DNA from: Nemertoderma westbladi
Taxonomy: Eukaryota > Xenacoelomorpha > Nemertodermatida > Nemertodermatidae
DNA: 64,000 nt
Direction of reading: 5' to 3'
NCBI GenBank assembly: GCA_032718475.1
Contig: JAUCBJ010000484.1
Span: 1-64,000, forward strand
Shown piece by piece: positions 1-11,040 of this stretch. A program made the translations under genes and the position numbers. Below the pieces are notes generated by a model. It made no database searches and was not told the DNA's origin. It saw nothing but the letters and a program-made list of their open reading frames with translations. How positions within the stretch are numbered: position 1 is the stretch's first letter; the number at the start of each line of letters is the position of its first letter.

Positions 1-740
1 AGAATAGAATAATAATTATAATTAAATCTATAAAGTAAGATAAAATAAACATAAACCTAAATTAATTAAAACATCATCCGCCTGATCTCGCTTTGCTCTC
101 AATCCCCCCCCCCCCTACCCCTTAGGCGTAAGCCCCCCCCCCCCCCCCCCCTCTCCAACATCAAGTTACTACAACAGTTATTGTCAAAACTAGCATCTGC
201 TACTGACAATCTGTGTTGCTTCCATAAAAATTCTAGAACATAATTTCAAATTTTTGATATTCATCTGCAAGACTTATTTTTTCACACATTAAACTGTTAT
301 GTGCAAAATTTGATGTTTGGAAAAGAAATATTATATATTGATTATATATTGATTATATTGAAAGGGATTCGTTCGTAACATCCGAAGTTAATATTGGTGA
401 CCGAATTCCCAGTAACCATCCAAGTTTCCATGCTAAGTCAAGGAAGAAGTTGATTGACCATAGATATCATACCAGCCTCCATTGTACGTTGTTGGGACAA
501 CTCAGATTGTTTCAGGGAATTATATTCTACAAGCACTTCAAAAGCCAGTTTTTGATAATCAATTATTCATGTGAATGAGTCAAGGAAAGAATGACTGGGA
601 CCAGACATGTCGCCACTACTGATTGCATTGTGAATCCGAATCCGAATGATTTATAAAGCTAAAGGTAACACCATAATTTCGCAAAGTTGATGCAGATTAT
701 TTTATTAATTGATTTACAAGTTCGTCATTATTTACGCTAG
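1..740. other. no gene recognised
   Basis: AT-rich sequence with two poly(C) tracts near 106-115 and 133-151. I see no open frame that resembles a protein. The part after about 360 is less AT-rich and could be an old element remnant, but I could not identify one. Confidence 0.5.
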
Positions 741-759
741 AAAAATCATGTCCTAAATG

Positions 760-1110
760 GCGGTTAATTTCCCATAGTCGACCTGCTGTGAGCCATGTAG
801 AATGGTCTCAACCATATATTTCGCAGGTTCGTTGTCGGTTCGGAAGGATCGAGTCAATCGGAAGACTGTTGTTGAACTCTGCTGTTGTACCCTGTATCCA
901 CCTGAAAATTTTGCTTGACAATTATATATATCTGTAGATCCGGACCACAGGCAAGAATCACATTGATACTATGGTAGCCTTTCCGGTTGACATAGCATGA
1001 TTCTCCAATGGGGTCTCTATTGTTACATGAGTGCCATCGAATGAACCTATGACACATGGCATGCTACTGTATTGATAAAACGAATACTTCGTAGCATTTA
1101 AGTCTGGAAA
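760..1110 (-). pseudogene. PIF/Harbinger (HARBI1-like) transposase remnant
   Basis: Read on the minus strand, the segment around 1050-1010 encodes CVIGSFDGTHVTIETP. After a one-base frameshift it continues as ESCYVNRKGYHSINV and LACGPDLQIY. This matches the DDE_Tnp_4 nuclease pattern of PIF/Harbinger transposases: an IGxxDGTHxxI block carrying the first catalytic Asp, then a YxNRKxxHSINV block. The original enzyme would be a DDE transposase of about 350-400 residues; only about 90 are visible, with a frameshift and stops, so the copy is dead. No terminal inverted repeats or TTA/TAA target duplication were found. Family assignment rests on remembered motifs, not a search. Confidence 0.6.
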
Positions 1111-1186
1111 AGTAAATAAAGTTTAAGTCTGTAATTTGGTGCCTCTTCACATAAAATTGTTGACACATTCTCAATACAACGACTTG

Positions 1187-1315
1187 TTGAGCAGCAGCTT
1201 GGTCTAGTGGTAACATTCCTGGGCTACCAATTAGGCAGCCCTGGTTCGATCCCTAGATGGGGCAGCACTGTTTGGATTTGGTTTGGGTTTGCAAGATTCT
1301 CCCATTCAATACAAC
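1187..1315 (+). mobile_element. tRNA-derived SINE with 16-bp TSD
   Basis: Positions 1196-1266 look like a tRNA head. There is an A-box-like TTGGTCTAGTGG, a B-box-like GGTTCGATCCC, and 7-8 bases pair weakly across the ends. The head is followed by a short T/G-rich body. The direct repeat TCAATACAACGACTTG occurs at 1171-1186 and again at 1316-1331, which brackets the element as a target-site duplication. There is no poly(A) tail. The anticodon arm is degenerate, so it is not a functional tRNA gene. Confidence 0.65.
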
Positions 1316-1389
1316 GACTTGCACTTGATTTCGAAATGTGCTGGATATCCCCAACTACATCCTTGGGGGAATGCTGGCTCCTCTTTGAT

Positions 1390-2124
1390 AAAAAAAGTAA
1401 GACAAAAATTTAATAAAATCTTAAGATGCATTACCTTTTCTGACAGTCTTGCGCACTCCTTTCCGTTATATCAAAGTTTAAAAATATTACCCATTCATAA
1501 TTTGCACTCACTTCAAGTAGCAGCCTTTATGCACAGTGTATTCTACAACTATGAGAAAACTGAATTATCAAATTAATTTTAATGGTAGGTGATGTTCATC
1601 ATTATGGTACAAGATCAAAATCACAAAATTTATTCTTTATTCCTCGTGCTAATTTAGTCGTTGGGCAGCGATCTATCTCTTTTGTCGGACGTCAGAGAAA
1701 TCAAAAAATGTTTATAGGAAAATGTTTATAAAAAATATGAAATTAAAACTAATGTCATCAGAGAGCAGCGATCTATAAAAATAAAAAATAAATAAAAAGT
1801 AAAAATAACAATTTTTTTAAACATTTAACAGAGGGATCGTAAGGAGGTCTACGTAGCAACAACGGTGTGTGGGAGGGGGTCGATTGACCAATGATAAGTG
1901 AATTAGGTGCACTGGTGGGTTGGGTGTTGGGATCCTACAGGTATGTAATGTAACCCCTGTAGTTGCTTGCACATTATCGTAAGATGTATCTACCCAATTT
2001 ATGTATGTATATTTATGTATCAATTTATGTCTTCCTGCCTATTTTATTGTGAATTATGTAATGTATTTGTTATATTTATGTATTATTTGGGAAAAATAAA
2101 TAAATCAATCAATCAATCAACCAT
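1390..2124 (+). pseudogene. CR1/L2-type LINE, 3' end of ORF2 plus 3' UTR (LINE-C)
   Basis: From about 1390 the plus strand encodes a frame with ILRCITFSDSLAHSFPL, LKILPIHNLHSLQ and, after a stop, HHYGTRSKSQNLFFIPRANL followed by GQRSISFVG. This is the familiar C-terminal tail of CR1/L2/Jockey-like ORF2 proteins (a helical segment, then a YxTRxxxNxxxPR block, then SIxYxGPxxWN). The rest is 3' UTR ending in a TTATTTGGGAAAAATAAATA region and (AATC)n at about 2095-2124. The copy is 5'-truncated and has stops. It abuts the decayed BEL/Pao element, so it probably inserted there. No TSD was found. Confidence 0.6.
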
Positions 2125-4600
2125 TCACCGACATGTCTGGTACTGTTCCACCATTGACTTCACCATGTTCCTCAATTGGTATATCCAATACACCCTCCTT
2201 ATTTTGCTAATGGTAGCATTGGTCCCGCCGTGTACTATGGTTTTATGGGAGTCAAATATGATCTGGTTCACTATCGACGATGTTTGGGGAATTATAATCG
2301 GTTTCAATAGTATCCGGGCGCTCGTGTTATTCGCTATCCTGGAGTTCATCAACAGGATGCCTTCTTTGTCCAACTGTGGTCGACTATGTATGTATTCAGT
2401 CGCTGTTGGTTCTTCATCAACTGGATTTTATCCCCCTATGCCTTTCCCTGTTTGTAATATATTGCTCCTTCCAGATCAATGGCAGGACTCTGTTTTCTAT
2501 TTGTACCAGTTCTCCCAATGAACTCATGAAAGGCCCTCATGTATGCTACCAGCTTCTTCATTTTGTATCAGCTAGAACTGTAGCTGAGTAACCTATTGGG
2601 TTCTGCTCTAGATCACCCTTGGTCATATGTAGTGGCACTTCGTGGATTTTCCTCACCAACTGGCTGAATATCTCCTCACCCTCTGATTTGTTTCCCTCAT
2701 CCTCAGTCATCTTTTCTTGATTGGTGGCGGCCACTCCGACTTGACGTTTAGGAAGTATGGTCCATGCTGCCACAACTCTTGCTTTCGAGTGAAAGCATGG
2801 CATTCCAAGCCTCTTGAAAGCAAGTCTGCTGGATTGTTATCCATTATGCAGTAGTGCAATTTATCGAAGTTACTCTTTACTCTTATTTCGTCAACTCTAT
2901 TCACTACAAATACGGGCATGTGGTAGCGCGTGTTCTTATTATGGATCCATCCTAATACCACCATGGAAACCGTACAATAGTGCGTCTCAACTATGCTCAG
3001 TATAGCATTCACTAAATATGCTGTTGCTCTTACCCCCAACCTCGCAGATGTAAGTTTTAACTTCAGCACAGATGCTGAATCTGGCGGCAGTGCCTTGCTT
3101 TGCTGACCATATGCTTTGGATATCATTGCAGGGATGCATCGGGGAACATGTACAGTTCCAACTCGCTCATGTCTCCATCTGGGAAGTATACCCGCAGCAT
3201 AATATTCCCATATCTTCCAGACCCCCCGTCCATTTATCCCACTGCTTACTGATCTCTTTGGGCACTTCTGTGTCCCAATCATCCTTAAGTTTGTATACTT
3301 TCTTCAGAATTTGCTTTCCCATGACTGGCAGAGGCGATGCTAGTCCCAATGGATCTTAATTCCTAGCTATGTATGATACATAGCCCCTATTCGTGTGGAT
3401 ACCTGCCCCTTCTTGCTTCAATTGGAATTCCAATTCGTCTGTTTCCAGATTCCACATGATACCCCAAGGCTTTATGTTGTCATTCTACTCTCTTATCGGC
3501 CATAATTTGCTTCTATTCAGTCATTGGTTTCTCAAATTTGACCTCTGGTTGTTTGTCCTCTATGGCTTCCATGAATTCCTCGGAGTTCGACTGGAATTTC
3601 GTCAGGTTGAATCCAACTTCTTCAAGATGTCGTGAACTTCGCTACCCATCCTGATGATCCCCTGGATGGAATTCCCGTAAGCCATCTCATCATATATGTA
3701 GAATCCATATCGAATCATCATGTCGATAGCCTCTTTAATGTACTCTTTGTCCTTATTCTTGACTGTGTCTCTCACCCCTGCGGTTGTTGTAAAGGATGAT
3801 TTTTTTGCCCATGTTCTGTATAACCATCTTGTACATTGGTATGGGCGAAGGCTCATCATTGCCATTGTACCATAGGAAGCGTTGACTATCGCTATCCTCT
3901 TCCATCACTCGGACCTGGTTGAACTTCCCTTCTATGTTGCAGGTGAAGGCATGCTGCTTCCCGTATCTGAGTCGTAACAACTGTTCTATCCCTGAGTTGT
4001 ATATGTTGGGGCCTTCCAATGAATAGTTATTGGGGCACATTCCCTTTTGTTTTGGTGGAAGCATCCATCACCATCCTCAACCTTGCATATGGCAATAATT
4101 GTCTCACTTTCGGGAGTGCATTTGCTGCACTGTATTCTGGTTAGGTACTTTGCCGAGACTGTCTTCACTGTACACTACTGGGTCTGTTATTAATTCCGCT
4201 TCATACGTCAGGAAGCACGATATTTCTACTAATTGCGGTTCTGTTCCTTTCTTTTCTAGGGTCGAGAAAGCTATCATTCTCCATTTGTTCCTCAGCCATG
4301 TCGGTAGTGCCTATGCTATCATCACGATGTTGATCGAAGCGTTGAGTTCATATGGTGCTTCCAGCGTCTTTAGGTTTATTAATGCCTTTTCTATCCTTGT
4401 TGCAAAGGCTTTGATGCTAGTTGGGCTGTCTACGAGTCTGCCTGATGATATTCCCTTTAAGGTTTGTCAGATTATTTCAGCTGGATGGCCGAATTCTCTG
4501 TCCAGCACTTTCCAGGCAGCCTCGAAACCTCCTTATATTCCTTGATACTACTGTCTTACGATATCGTAGGCTCGTCCTGCCATGAAGACTTGTAAGAATT
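2125..4600 (-). pseudogene. decayed BEL/Pao LTR retrotransposon, internal region
   Basis: Several minus-strand frames line up in BEL/Pao order. Gag (4560-4180) resembles the gag of the intact element at 12.4-12.8 kb, for example AAWKVLDREFGHPAE and INLKTLEAPYELNAS. Reverse transcriptase follows (4064-3750, AFTCNIEGKFNQV and RFLWY), then RNase H (3290-2710, THYCTVSMVVLGWIHN and NNPADLLSRG), then an integrase H2C2 zinc-binding segment (2373-2125, HKTIVHGGT and CR). Zinc knuckles and protease are missing between gag and RT, so there is an internal deletion of roughly 1 kb. Stops and frameshifts throughout show it is dead. It keeps RT and integrase parts that the young copy at 11-15 kb has lost. 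LTRs were not identified. Confidence 0.7.
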
Positions 4601-5727
4601 TTAATATATTAGTAGTTTATTTTAGTATTTTAGTATTGGTATTTAGTAGTATCGTTTTTAGCGCGTTGATGATGGATGCCGTCCCCATCACTATCATCCT
4701 GTCCCATCCACCCTTATTGCATTCTGCACTGGGTTCGATGTCATTATATTATTGAGGCCTAAACAGTACACACCTATCTGCAATACGTATATATATCTAT
4801 ACTGGCTATATGTTATATGTTCCCATACTATAGTCATACTGCTGTGCAGGTACTGGTATAGGCCTACCAGTTTCTAGCCTACCTCTGGGTTTATTTCTGG
4901 TACTTGCAATACCCTATCCCCTATTCTACTAGCATTCACGGCACGACCTATAGTATTGGCCATGTAGGCCTCCCCACAACCACCAACTTGCGGATTGGTG
5001 GCTTTGTTCCAACGAGAAGTTTATCTTCAATCCCCTCTCGTCATTTCATCTTGCTCTTCTTCTCAGTAGATTTTATACCCTTCTCCCAGCGGGTAGTATA
5101 ACTCGCAACGGCAATCCCCAAAGTTCGATCCCACCAGTTTGTTTCCTCTACTTCGATTATGGACGGCTTGCTGTCCGTCCTATCTCGATTCCCCCAGTTG
5201 TTCGTGGCAACGCCTCCTCAACTAATCATCTCGCTTTCCTCCCTGACTACTCCGGCATTATATCCACATCCTTGAGATCTCGTTTCGACCTGCCGGATGA
5301 ACTCTACTGTTCTCCACCCGTCTTCCATATGGGTTCAACGTTTCTTCATTTTGCCGATTTCGGCATGACTGCCTCACCTCCTACCCGGTTGTATGGTCTC
5401 GCTGATATTTGCTGATCCTCTATCCACTTCCATCATTGGGGTTCCCAGTTGATTTATTTCACCATGCGTGCCCTCCACCAACACCTGTGGGGTATTTATT
5501 GCCCACTCCCTCTCATCACTGTTTTGCTGTGCGAGGGCGGCCATAGCCCCCCCCCCCCCCCCCCCACTCGTCATTTCTAGTTGCATCTCACTGACCCCCT
5601 TCTCTATGCTCCCTTCCTGTCAACACGCTGCTTCTATCGTCATTAAGTTGATTCGCCTGCGCCCCCACCTGCGTTTCCGCGTTGCCTTGCAGGCCCTCGC
5701 TAGGCGAATTATTTATTACATATAATC
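4601..5727. other. uncertain element-derived sequence
   Basis: Moderately GC-rich stretch with no confident gene. A minus-strand frame at 5586-5374 has a poly-Gly run caused by a poly(C) tract at about 5550-5566. It might be the N-terminus of the neighbouring antisense BEL/Pao gag or its leader, but I see no diagnostic motif. No LTR pair was found. Confidence 0.3.
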
Positions 5728-5976
5728 CCAGAATGGGCTCAATGGTCCCACGACCTTTATGGCCCTCTTTCGAATTTCCTCATAGCCATCTCTCAATAGG
5801 ATTCCTGGTGCAATTTAATATAATTATATTTTAAAGCTTTGCAGCAATTGAGATGAATGAGATTCCCTGTAAAGATCCATAGAGTATTTGGTTGCTATTC
5901 TTGGGAACTGGCCCCAACTTATTTGGTTTCATTTCTTGTGGGACTCTCTTCGTTTTGCACATGTCTATTATGATAA
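5728..5976 (-). mobile_element. LINE-A fragment, old copy (RT region)
   Basis: This segment aligns by eye with the minus-strand LINE-A reverse transcriptase region at 37650-37900 and 55690-55930. Shared stretches include ATGGTCCCACGACCTTTA, TAGCTTTGCAGCAAT-like and ATTTCTTGTGGGACTCT. It has many substitutions and small indels compared with the other copies, so it is an older insertion. Only RT fingers-region sequence is present. Confidence 0.75.
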
Positions 5977-7440
5977 GAAAATGAGATCATCATTTAGTAG
6001 GCAGGCCAGTTGATGGTCATCGATTATTACCCTTATCTTCCTGTCGCACTGGGGATGTGAAGGACATGGGTTGAACTGCTGATAGAATAGCTGCACAATG
6101 TCTAGCAATTTAAAAGGTAATATGCAAAAAGGACTAACTATAATTATGGTATGGCTAATTTATTTATATTATGAATATTTTGATGTGCTGCGTGTGCTTT
6201 TTGCCGATAAGTTGTTGAACAAGTTGAATTCAGAAAGTTTTGATTCTTTATCTATTCGTAATAAATCATTGCCATCACAAACTTTCTTCTCTGTACTTAT
6301 TATTTGCCAAGTGACTGACCCCTCCTCCCCCCCCCCCCCCCACCCCATCTCTAGTATTGTAACCCATTAAATATGCCACCGGTCCTAAACTACTGCAAAT
6401 GGGCTACTATCAGATACAACCAATATTTACCAGACAACTAACATCCACACTTGAACATGGTATCTTTCAGCAAGGATAGATGGGTAAGAACGCAAATCTT
6501 GGATGAAGTTCAGTGGCTAGCTGAGATTAGGGCACCCGCTGTGTTCAACTTTGTGTGCTGCTAATAGTGGCTAGGCTGCCAGGCTTCCAACAAAAACGCA
6601 CATAGGAGCATAGGTGATGAGAAGAAACCAAGAAATCCTACATTCCTGAATTGGCAGGCATGGCTTATTTCTTACAATCTGGCCAAAGTCGAGGCACATC
6701 CAAAGGACACTTTGCAACATAACATATTTCCCATTCCCTACTTGGCTTCTGAAAGAGTTGCCTGGTTGACAGAGCCTATGATTGGACAGTGTTTAGCAAC
6801 GGGCATTTTCCTTGGGGTATATATCGAATATCTTGTCTAAACTAAGAATCAAAACTATGGATTACACTTTAAAAAATAATTATAAAAGAATCAATATTTT
6901 AATGATATCTTTTAATTGACATGGTAATACTATTACTGATTCAAGAAGTTCAATTATTTTTGCAGAATAGGTACACTTGAAGCAATGTTTAAATAATTAA
7001 ATAAGGAACCCGCACTAAGCTATTGGGTTATTTGAGTTGAGAGTGACAGTGAGTAAATAATTCATCATAAATAATTACAATTGCTTTAACTTCTACTCTC
7101 CAAGATAATTAATTAACAATGACTGTCAGTCAATATACTTGACTTAGTAAAACTCCTACTAGGCTTCATGTTGTGATTTGGCATTGTAGAATATATTTCT
7201 TTATATTCCCAAGGCCATTGCCCATTATTATTATTACATTTGTAAGTTGTCATAGCCAATGTAATCCATATAAAGTATCTAGCTAGACATTAAATTGTAT
7301 GTCCCAGTCAATAGTTTATTGTAGGATAAGAATACATTTTGAGATTGATGGGTACTTTGAATCTTATTAAGTTCAATAATATTATTATGGCAATATTTAT
7401 TTTTTATATTAAAACACAAACAATAACATACTAAATATTT
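5977..7440. other. no gene recognised
   Basis: AT-rich intergenic or intronic sequence with a poly(C) tract at about 6327-6341. The region 6370-6840 is somewhat less AT-rich, but I see no convincing coding frame or splice pattern. Confidence 0.5.
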
Positions 7441-7596
7441 ATAATTTATTATTGGTGTTATGGATGAATGAGTGGTTTCATATTATTATAACTTTTTCAT
7501 TTTGTTGGGCACAGCTTTTGCAAAGTCGGCAATGACCTACAGGTGGGATCGAACTTGTCCATAATTTATTATAGGTGTTATGGGTGAATGAGTGGC
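7441..7596. repeat. 35-bp direct repeat bracketing an antisense SINE tail
   Basis: A segment beginning ATAATTTATTAT and ending GAATGAGTGG occurs at 7441-7475 and again at 7561-7595. Between them, 7496-7556 read on the minus strand ends GCAAAAGCTGTGCCCAACAA. That tail matches the SINE at 9546-9660. The head of this SINE copy is missing. A reverse-complement copy of the first repeat's flank lies at 9187-9211, on the other side of the hAT element. Confidence 0.6.
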
Positions 7597-7615
7597 ACTC
7601 ATTCACCCATAACAC
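7575..7615. repeat. perfect 20-bp inverted repeat with one-base spacer
   Basis: GTGTTATGGGTGAATGAGTG at 7575-7594 is followed by a single G and then its exact reverse complement at 7596-7615. The right arm runs into the hAT left end, sharing the C at 7615. The structure would extrude as a near-perfect hairpin. Confidence 0.9.
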
Positions 7616-8206
7616 AGTGGCGTCGCGAGGATTTCAAGCGCCCAGGGGCCAATATGAAATTTACGCCCCCACCCCCCATAAAAAAATTCAACAATTATTT
7701 AAAAATATATATTAAATTTGGCTCTAAAATAATATAATAATTCGGTTATATACATACATACACTACATATAGTTTGAAACATTCAGTAACTACATGTAAC
7801 AATTTGTAACCAAGCGTTTCAAGATATAAAACAATGTGATAAAAAGTACATCGCGTTGATTAAATACCTGAATTCGTGGGAAATTCAATCAAAGATATGC
7901 GAGAAAGGGATTGGAAAATAAATGTTCACTATCAATAAAATATGGGACTAAAATATTGTCTGGTTTAAGTTGATATAAAATTACAATTATTTAATACATG
8001 ACAATATAATTTTTGACAAAATAATTGAACAAACAACCAAAGTAAGCCATATAAATATTCAAAATAAGGAATTGTGTGATATACGCGTAGCGTATATTAG
8101 ACTCATCTGAATATATAGGCCGGCTACCGGTTTGACGGCAGTCTGGTTAGATTGGGCTGGCAGAACCGTTCTACATCATTACATAGGAATAGCCAATATT
8201 TTAATT

Positions 8207-8572
8207 AATATAATATAACAATTTAAATAAATTCAAATATTTCATACGCCAGCTGGCGTCATTTTCAATGATAAGACCAGTAGACTGACTTACTGCTATA
8301 CAGATTGTAGGCCTAAATATATTGCATCGCATATATTACGTACAGTATGGCAATTCAACAATATCTATAAACTAATATTATATGTTCTATATTGTGCTAA
8401 TTAAGTAAATAAAAGTAGTTTAGTTTATAGAATCACCATACTTTGTTGAATCGCCATACTGAACGTAATATATATACCATGCAATATATTTAGGCCGGTC
8501 TTATCATTGAAAATGACGCCAGTTGGCGTATGAAATATTTGAATTTATTTAAATTGTTATATTATATAAATT
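8207..8572. repeat. foldback element, ~170-bp arms
   Basis: The arm at 8219-8278 (ending TCATTTTCAATGATAAGACC) is the near-exact reverse complement of 8496-8555. The pairing continues inward through a segment near ATATTGCATCGCATATATTA and its partner near 8470-8490, leaving a loop of about 40-50 bases centred near 8390. There is no coding potential. It lies inside the hAT element, upstream of its transposase remnant, and is best read as a MITE/foldback that inserted there. Confidence 0.8.
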
Positions 8573-8581
8573 AAAAATTGG

Positions 8582-8878
8582 TTATTCCTTATTTTGAAAA
8601 CAATTGAAATTAAAAAATAAAATATTGGCTTTCTGGCATTCTGTTCCGAAAAGATATTGTATTCCCAAGTTTGATAACCGGTCTTCAGACATTGTACTTC
8701 TTAAATAGTTTTTTAAATACTTAAATTTACTGAAACTTCGCTCACATGAAGCAACACTACTGACAGAGAGAGGGAAAGGACTGTCCTTAAAGTAGGGAGC
8801 GAATCGCGCCCAAACTTTATAATACAGGAAAGCAGTGCCTCTGGTGCCTGGAACCGTCACCCGTTTCCAAAAGAGCAT
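8582..8878 (-). pseudogene. hAT transposase C-terminal (dimerisation) fragment
   Basis: This minus-strand frame of 98 codons contains SVASCERSFSKFKYLKNYLR followed by STMSEDRLSNLGIQY. That is the hallmark of the hAT family C-terminal dimerisation domain, where a Ser-Cys/Val-Glu-Arg-x-F-S block precedes LR(S)TMxxxRLxxL. It would have been the last ~90 residues of a transposase of about 600-700 residues. The N-terminal zinc finger and DDE catalytic residues are absent. It lies within the hAT inverted repeats and in the same element, so it is the remnant of that element's own gene. The AT-rich extension after GIQYLFG is not typical and may reflect decay. Confidence 0.8.
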
Positions 8879-9236
8879 TCGGGCGACGACTTTATCTCAC
8901 TTACACACAAGTTTTAAGTCAGTGTCTGCGGCTACCGCGGCTTATATTGGGTTCCCCTCCCCTTAAATCTTGTTTTATTTAGGAGCCATTAGTTGGAAAC
9001 ACACACCGTTTCGGAGGCTCCCCTTTTTATTGTTACTTATAAAGTACTTCCTTATTAAAAATTGAGCTCCAATTTTCCCATACAAATTCGAACGGCTGAT
9101 AACAAAATTTATCCACAATCTTCCTCTCTGTTTTTTTCGCTCCCCTGGAAGCTGCCCCCCCCCCCCCCCCTCGCTACGCCACTGCTATAAAACCAATAAT
9201 AAATTATAAATATACCGGTTGCATTTCTCTATGGGT

Positions 9237-9310
9237 ATTTTGTTGACAAGCCGGCACAGCATTCTTAAAAATGCAGCTGCAATGCAGCATGCCGATCCTA
9301 GTAGTAGTAG
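9237..9310 (+). mobile_element. LINE-A 3' end, 74-bp insertion with 11-bp TSD
   Basis: A 74-bp piece begins GTTGACAAGCCGGCACAGCA-like and ends in CCGATCC(TAG)n. It matches the 3' terminus of the longer LINE-A copies at 48340-48400. TCTCTATGGGT occurs exactly on both sides, at 9226-9236 and 9311-9321. This is an extreme 5'-truncated retrotransposition event. It fixes the 3' end of the family: a short GC-rich stem (GCAGCTGCAATGCAGC) followed by a TAG-repeat tail. Confidence 0.9.
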
Positions 9311-9483
9311 TCTCTATGGGTGTAACTGTCCTGCCTAAATTAGTAGCTTAAGTGTATAATTAATCATTGTGGCCGTGATGGTTCATGGTTAATATACATT
9401 ACCATTTCATTGTAGCGAGTGGTTAAAGACGGCCTAGTACTGTAGAGTTGAGCACAGTGGCAGCAGATGATGGTATTGACCGA

Positions 9484-9553
9484 TGGGAGGTCAAATTGCG
9501 GACATACAAGGTATCAGATAGTATTTCAAGGTCTATCTTTTACCTGAGCCGCT
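9484..9553 (+). repeat. ~70-bp dispersed repeat, copy 1
   Basis: A segment containing ATTGCGGACATACAAGG and ending TCTATCTTTTACCTG is repeated at 10690-10760 with a few changes. The first copy abuts the SINE at 9546; the second does not, so the repeat is not simply part of that SINE. Function unknown. Confidence 0.65.
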
Positions 9554-9660
9554 AGCTGAATGATTAAGCGTCAAGTTTCCAACCCGTAGGTCACCAGTTC
9601 GATTCCACCTGGACGCCAATGCCGAATTTGCAAAAGCTGTGCCCAACAAAAAAGTTATAC
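9546..9660 (+). mobile_element. tRNA-derived SINE (second family)
   Basis: The head resembles a leucine/serine-type tRNA: A-box-like TAGCTGAATGATTAAGC and B-box-like AGTTCGATTCC. The body ends GCAAAAGCTGTGCCCAACAA and a short A-rich tail. The same tail, in reverse, is at 7496-7556, so there are two copies of this family here. No clear TSD was found. Confidence 0.6.
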
Positions 9661-11040
9661 TAAATATTTGAAGTATTGAAATTGAAATATATATAATCTA
9701 CAATATATATTACTGTTATTACTATACTGTACGTATTGAAGTGTGTAAAAGCTTATCAACGGTAGCATATACTGTTCACCATTTTATATATAATTTACCG
9801 TACTGAGATTTTGCAACTACTAAGGTTTTCTGTAGTCCTAGATATGATGGATATCTTTCATCATCATTGTCATCACAGAACTTCAGATAATGCTGAACTT
9901 GTTGGTTATCATTGAATGTTTGGAGCTGATCTTTGGGCATATCTGGTTGTGTTTGTGTTATTTGGACTCAGACGATGTGGTTTAAACATTTCTTACAGTA
10001 GGGCTAGTAGTGAGTGAGTTTTGTTAAGAGTTATCATTGGGGTAGCTTGTAGCCAAGATTTTAGATTGGAGGGGATCTAGCGCAAAAATATACTCTTAAA
10101 TAATAATTTTTATTTAAAACAAAAATTTATTTAAAGTATGCCAACACACGCTGCGCTGGTGCAATGTGTAGGCTATAGTACCGAATTCAGGAGTTAATTT
10201 TTTCCCACAACATACCTCCCGCCATCATTCCATCTGTCCACTAACATTGTTGAGGCTGCGAAGTCGCGAAATTGTTTGACCCAATCCCTGAAGTCTGCCA
10301 ACTTGATTTTGTGGTAAATTGGTATTGGTGCATCCGAATAATTTGCATAACAGCGAATAATTTGAAAATGGTGAAGGCAGCCACCGGTACCTCTATACCA
10401 TCAGCCATACCACCACCAACATTCCACCTGGGTGCAACAATTCCCTCTAATGAAGCTAGATAATGGATTATTTTGGTCGCGTTAGCCACTTAGCCATTTC
10501 CTGATGGCCATCATGGCCGTTTTTTGGGGGACAGCGTCCACTTCAGGAGGTTGGAATCGGCGTCGGAGTCGCAAGTTTATTTTCATATTCTTTGTTTTGA
10601 AAGGCATCTTTTTTACCAGTAAAATAGAAAAACATTTCATTGACTAAAAATAAGTATTGGTATTACAGTATTAGGAGAGTGGTATTTCTGGAGGCGAGGC
10701 CATGAGGATTGCGGATATACAAGACATCAGGTAGTATTTCCAGGTATATCTTTTACCTGTTTGATCCATTAAAGGAAGGGTTATTCCATAATCTTGGCAC
10801 TATATAGAAATTATTGAAAGGAAAATTAGGGATGGTCAGTTAATGATTAGCTTAGGATGTGATATGGTGGTTGCGAAGTGTGAAGTGATACCGTTATCCA
10901 AAAATGGTTTTGGTTACACCGCACAATGCACACATACTGTATATACCAACAACGTATAATTCAATGGATGTTAGCTTATTCAATCCAGCTAACACCCCAC
11001 AAAGTTATAAGCCGATAAGCAATATTGGGAGCCACGAGAT
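9661..11040. other. no gene recognised
   Basis: Non-coding sequence containing the second copy of the ~70-bp repeat (10690-10760). Short frames around 10240-10490 on both strands look like chance; neither resembles a protein family I know. Confidence 0.5.

Larger units (their letters stand above)
7615..9184 (-). mobile_element. hAT DNA transposon, defective
   Basis: Left end CAGTGGCGTCGCGAGG and right end (reverse complement) CAGTGGCGTAGCGAGG give a 15/16 terminal inverted repeat. The CAGTGGCG ends are typical of hAT elements. Flanks CCATAACA (7607-7614) and CTATAAAA (9185-9192) agree at 6 of 8 bases, fitting a decayed 8-bp TSD. The body contains the C-terminal part of a hAT transposase on the minus strand and a foldback insertion. 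At 1.57 kb it is much shorter than an autonomous hAT of 2.5-5 kb, so it is internally deleted. A poly(C) tract lies near the right end. Confidence 0.8.

Noticed and set aside
1967-2521. Plus-strand 184-codon hydrophobic frame
   Set aside because: It spans the 3' UTR of LINE-C and the antisense of the BEL integrase zinc-binding segment, so it is a chance frame.
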